This document shows positions 15,459 through 17,680 of a DNA stretch of 17,680 nucleotides, one piece after another. Under the pieces are notes generated by a model. It made no database searches, had not been told where the DNA came from, and saw only the letters and a program-made list of their open reading frames with translations. Source of the DNA: Ignavibacteria bacterium. GTDB lineage: Bacteria; Bacteroidota; Ignavibacteria; Ignavibacteriales; Melioribacteraceae. The first letter of the stretch is position 1, and each line of letters starts with the position of its first letter. The stretch lies in the NCBI GenBank assembly GCA_011049495.1, contig DSBF01000432.1, positions 1 through 17,680 on the forward strand, written 5' to 3'. Position numbers and translations under genes: made by a program.

Positions 15459-16799
15459 TTAAAGAAAGAATTTTTCTACTTTACTAAATTCATCCGGTAA
15501 AGCAACGACAACAACCTTATCACCCGGAAGTAATTGAGAGTTTCCAACAGCAATATATCCTTCTCCGTTTCTTACATATCCGCCTAAGATAACATTTTTA
15601 GGAAATTTTATGTCTCTAATCGGAGCTTTAATTACTTTGGCATTATCGCCCACAACATATTCTACAACTTCTGCATCTATACCTTGAAGAGAGGCAATTG
15701 AAACTATTGATGCTTTTCTAATAAACCGGGATATATTACTGGCAGTAATAAGTTTTTTGTTTATTAAGGAATCGAGTCCAATGGTTTGAGTAAGCGGGAT
15801 ATAATCAACATTATCAACAAGTGCAATTGTTTTAGTAACTCCAAGATGTTTTGCCATCAAGCAGGTAATAATGTTCGTTTCGGCATCTTCCGTTACCGCA
15901 ATAAAACCATCCATATCCACAATACCTTCTTGCGCAAGCAGGTCAATATCTCTTCCGTCACCTTGAATTACCAATGCTCTCTGAAGAAAGTCGGCAAGTT
16001 CAACAGATTTTTCTTTATCTTTTTCGATTATTTTGATATTGATTTCATCTTCAAGAAGCTTTGCAGCTTTTCTGCCTATCTTACCGCCGCCCAATATCAT
16101 CATATTATCAATTTTAGTTTTATCTTTACCGGCAATTTCAAGAATTTTATCATGCCCTCCAGAATTTGTAATTACAAAAATCTGATCATTCGGCAAAAAT
16201 ATATCACTACCTGAAGGAATAATTGTCCTAAACCCCCGATGAATAGCAACAATTCTAAAATCAACAGCATTATACTCCGAAGCAGCATCTTTCATTGATT
16301 TGTGAATTACTTTAGCATTCTTATCAAGCTTTAATCCAATTAAGGTAAGAAGACCGTTTTCAAATTCAATAACATCAGTAGCCACTGCACGTTCTACCAG
16401 CTTTACCAGTTCAATCGCAGCTAAGTCTTCTGGGTAAATTAAATTATCAACCCCCAAGTTCTTAAACATATCTTTATAATCACCGGAGATATATTCATCA
16501 TTCGAAACTCTTGCAATAGTTTTTCCGGCACCGAGTTTTTTTGATAAAATTGCTGTGTTAATATTTACCGCTTCACTTGAGGTTACTGCAACTACCAGAT
16601 CGGTATTTTCTACCTTTGCTGCTTTTAAAATACTTAATTCGGTTGAAGAGCCTGCAATTGTTAAAACATCCAAACTGCTTCCTATTTTTTCGAGTCGTGA
16701 ACTATCAATATCGATAATGGTAATGTCATGTTCATCCATCGAAAGCTGTTTGGCTAAATGATACCCGACTTCACCTGCACCTGCAATAATCATTTTCAT
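15459..16799 (-). CDS. trkA: Trk potassium uptake regulator TrkA (two RCK units)
   Basis: A 446-residue cytoplasmic protein with the full double-RCK layout. RCK-N1 is at 1-125, with GAGEVG (7-12) and D30 at the end of the second strand. RCK-C1 is at about 145-215. RCK-N2 is at about 232-350, with GGGKIG (237-242) and E259. RCK-C2 is at about 370-446. Both nucleotide-binding folds are intact. It forms the regulatory ring of the TrkH channel encoded immediately downstream. The ATG at 16797-16799 is used; a second ATG two codons later cannot be excluded, and neither has a Shine-Dalgarno site. It is the first gene of the trkA-trkH-unknown-DUF454 run and is separated from ahcY by a terminator. Confidence 0.96.
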   Translation of the reverse strand: MKMIIAGAGEVGYHLAKQLSMDEHDITIIDIDSSRLEKIGSSLDVLTIAGSSTELSILKAAKVENTDLVVAVTSSEAVNINTAILSKKLGAGKTIARVSNDEYISGDYKDMFKNLGVDNLIYPEDLAAIELVKLVERAVATDVIEFENGLLTLIGLKLDKNAKVIHKSMKDAASEYNAVDFRIVAIHRGFRTIIPSGSDIFLPNDQIFVITNSGGHDKILEIAGKDKTKIDNMMILGGGKIGRKAAKLLEDEINIKIIEKDKEKSVELADFLQRALVIQGDGRDIDLLAQEGIVDMDGFIAVTEDAETNIITCLMAKHLGVTKTIALVDNVDYIPLTQTIGLDSLINKKLITASNISRFIRKASIVSIASLQGIDAEVVEYVVGDNAKVIKAPIRDIKFPKNVILGGYVRNGEGYIAVGNSQLLPGDKVVVVALPDEFSKVEKFFL

Positions 16800-16825
16800 A
16801 GTTATGCTTAGCTTTTTATTATTAT

Positions 16826-16857
16826 CAAAATTAAGTTAGAGAATCCAGTAATTCCAA
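16826..16857 (-). promoter_or_regulatory. Promoter-like site for the trkA operon
   Basis: On the minus strand TTGG (16854-16857), then 20 bp, then TAATTTTG (16826-16833), ending 26 bp before the trkA ATG. It is one base from the Bacteroidota TTTG-N19-21-TAnnTTTG consensus. The same TAATTTTG octamer lies before the coiled-coil gene. The remaining sequence up to the ahcY terminator shows nothing else I can name. Confidence 0.3.
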
Positions 16858-17000
16858 TATAATTGCTAATTTCTTCTTTGTGAAATTATTTCCGAAAGAT
16901 ATTGATCAAAATTGATTTGTAGATTTAGAGTAGTTACTGGAATTTTGAAAGATAATTCGTTTCGAAAATTGATTTGCTTGCACGATAGGATATTATTTTT

Positions 17001-17028
17001 AAATAAAAAAACCCGATCACTGACCGGG
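17001..17028 (-). terminator. Intrinsic terminator of ahcY
   Basis: On the minus strand, CCCGGTC and GATCGGG (17012-17028, one G-T pair, 3-nt loop) form a 7-bp stem directly followed by seven T's (17011-17005), 31 bp after the ahcY stop. On the plus strand a weaker, interrupted T run follows (17030-17040), so it might also act in that direction. Confidence 0.88.
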
Positions 17029-17059
17029 CTTTTCCTTTTTCGAATATATTTAATACTGG

Positions 17060-17680
17060 TTAAGTACCTGCGCTGTAATCATCCATATAAACAATTTGTT
17101 CTTTTGTGAGCTTATCAATTTTATATCCCATCGTTCTTAACTTAATAGCCGCGATTTCTTGATCTTGTTCAACAGGAATATCAATAACTTCGGGATCTAA
17201 AAGAACTCCCTCTTTATCCAATGCCGCTAATTTAAGTTGTGACATAAACTGATTTGCAAACGACATATCCATTACTTCCGATGGATGACCTTCTGCAGCG
17301 GCTAAGTTTACTAATCTGCCTTGAGCGAGAACATAAACTCTATTGCCATTCTTTAATGTATATTCTTCATTATTTGCTCTAACCGTTCTTTTTGATTTTT
17401 TAATTTTATCAAGATCATCAAGATTAAGTTCACAATCATAATGCCCGGTGTTACAAACAATCGCACCGTCTTTCATTTTCTCAAAATGTTTTTTAATTAC
17501 AACATCTTTAACACCGGTAGCGGTAATAAAAATATCACCGACTTTTGCGGCTTCATCCATCGTCATTACCGTATGCCCTTCAAGAGTAGCTTTTAAAGCT
17601 GCGGTTGGTTTTACTTCGGTAACAATTACGTTTGCGCCCATACCGGCAGCACGCATTGCAACACCGCGTCCGCAATGTCC
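17060..17680 (-). CDS. ahcY: S-adenosylhomocysteine hydrolase, 3' part
   Basis: The last 206 residues of adenosylhomocysteinase, cut by the window edge; the full protein should be roughly twice as long or a little more. It splits S-adenosylhomocysteine to adenosine and homocysteine in the cytosol and keeps methylation reactions running. The fragment opens in the NAD-binding loop (GHCGRG, then AMRAAGMGANV), where the family often has G-x-C-GKG, so R replaces the usual K. Other marks are NTGHYDCEL, GRLVNLAAAEGHPSEVMDMS, and the C-terminal NAD-contact tail with LTKEQIVYMDDY. The open frame runs through the window edge; the first ATG in view at 17656 is internal, not the start. A strong terminator follows. 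I see no functional link with the trk genes. Confidence 0.96.
   Translation of the reverse strand, partial: GHCGRGVAMRAAGMGANVIVTEVKPTAALKATLEGHTVMTMDEAAKVGDIFITATGVKDVVIKKHFEKMKDGAIVCNTGHYDCELNLDDLDKIKKSKRTVRANNEEYTLKNGNRVYVLAQGRLVNLAAAEGHPSEVMDMSFANQFMSQLKLAALDKEGVLLDPEVIDIPVEQDQEIAAIKLRTMGYKIDKLTKEQIVYMDDYSAGT

Noticed and set aside
15786..16214. 142-codon plus-strand open frame inside trkA
   Set aside because: trkA is intact and well conserved over this stretch; the opposite frame has no family resemblance.
16912..17109. Plus-strand open frame in the ahcY-trkA gap
   Set aside because: It runs through the ahcY terminator and into the ahcY 3' end and has no ribosome site or recognisable product.

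Overview
The window is A/T-rich (roughly one third G+C by eye) and densely coded, mostly on the minus strand. It looks like a Bacteroidota/Chlorobiota-type chromosome, and I lean towards the Ignavibacteria side of that group. The reasons are poor Shine-Dalgarno sites before many genes, TAnnTTTG-like octamers before several transcription units, and the protein families present. The lineage call is an inference. I see no mobile element, tRNA, rRNA or CRISPR array.

Right end (about 12,715-17,680), minus strand. The 3' half of S-adenosylhomocysteine hydrolase (ahcY) ends at a clear intrinsic terminator. A potassium-uptake operon follows: trkA (NAD-binding RCK regulator) abuts trkH (channel subunit) with no gap. 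It continues into a secreted protein of unknown function built from two copies of one beta-rich module, and then a small DUF454/YbaN-like membrane protein. That last gene converges on a plus-strand MATE efflux transporter, and their stop codons overlap.

Middle (about 9,434-12,718). The MATE gene (plus) and a 601-residue, almost proline-free coiled-coil protein (minus) diverge from a 141-bp region with promoter-like sites for both.

Left end (84-9,131), minus strand. Two different periplasmic SGNH hydrolases are followed by two tandem paralogous MBOAT membrane O-acyltransferases, all tightly spaced. Then come a 972-residue TPR plus outer-membrane beta-barrel protein and an M23 (LytM-like) peptidase. 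MBOAT plus SGNH pairs move acyl groups across the inner membrane and on to, or off, an envelope polymer (alginate AlgI/AlgX/AlgJ, peptidoglycan PatA/PatB/Ape1, teichoic acid DltB/DltD). A TPR plus barrel protein recalls PgaA, BcsC and PelB exporters, and the M23 peptidase acts on peptidoglycan. The left half is therefore best read as an envelope-polymer O-acylation region of unknown substrate. Its most unusual point is that the two MBOAT copies have diverged at two of three conserved histidines, suggesting division of labour.
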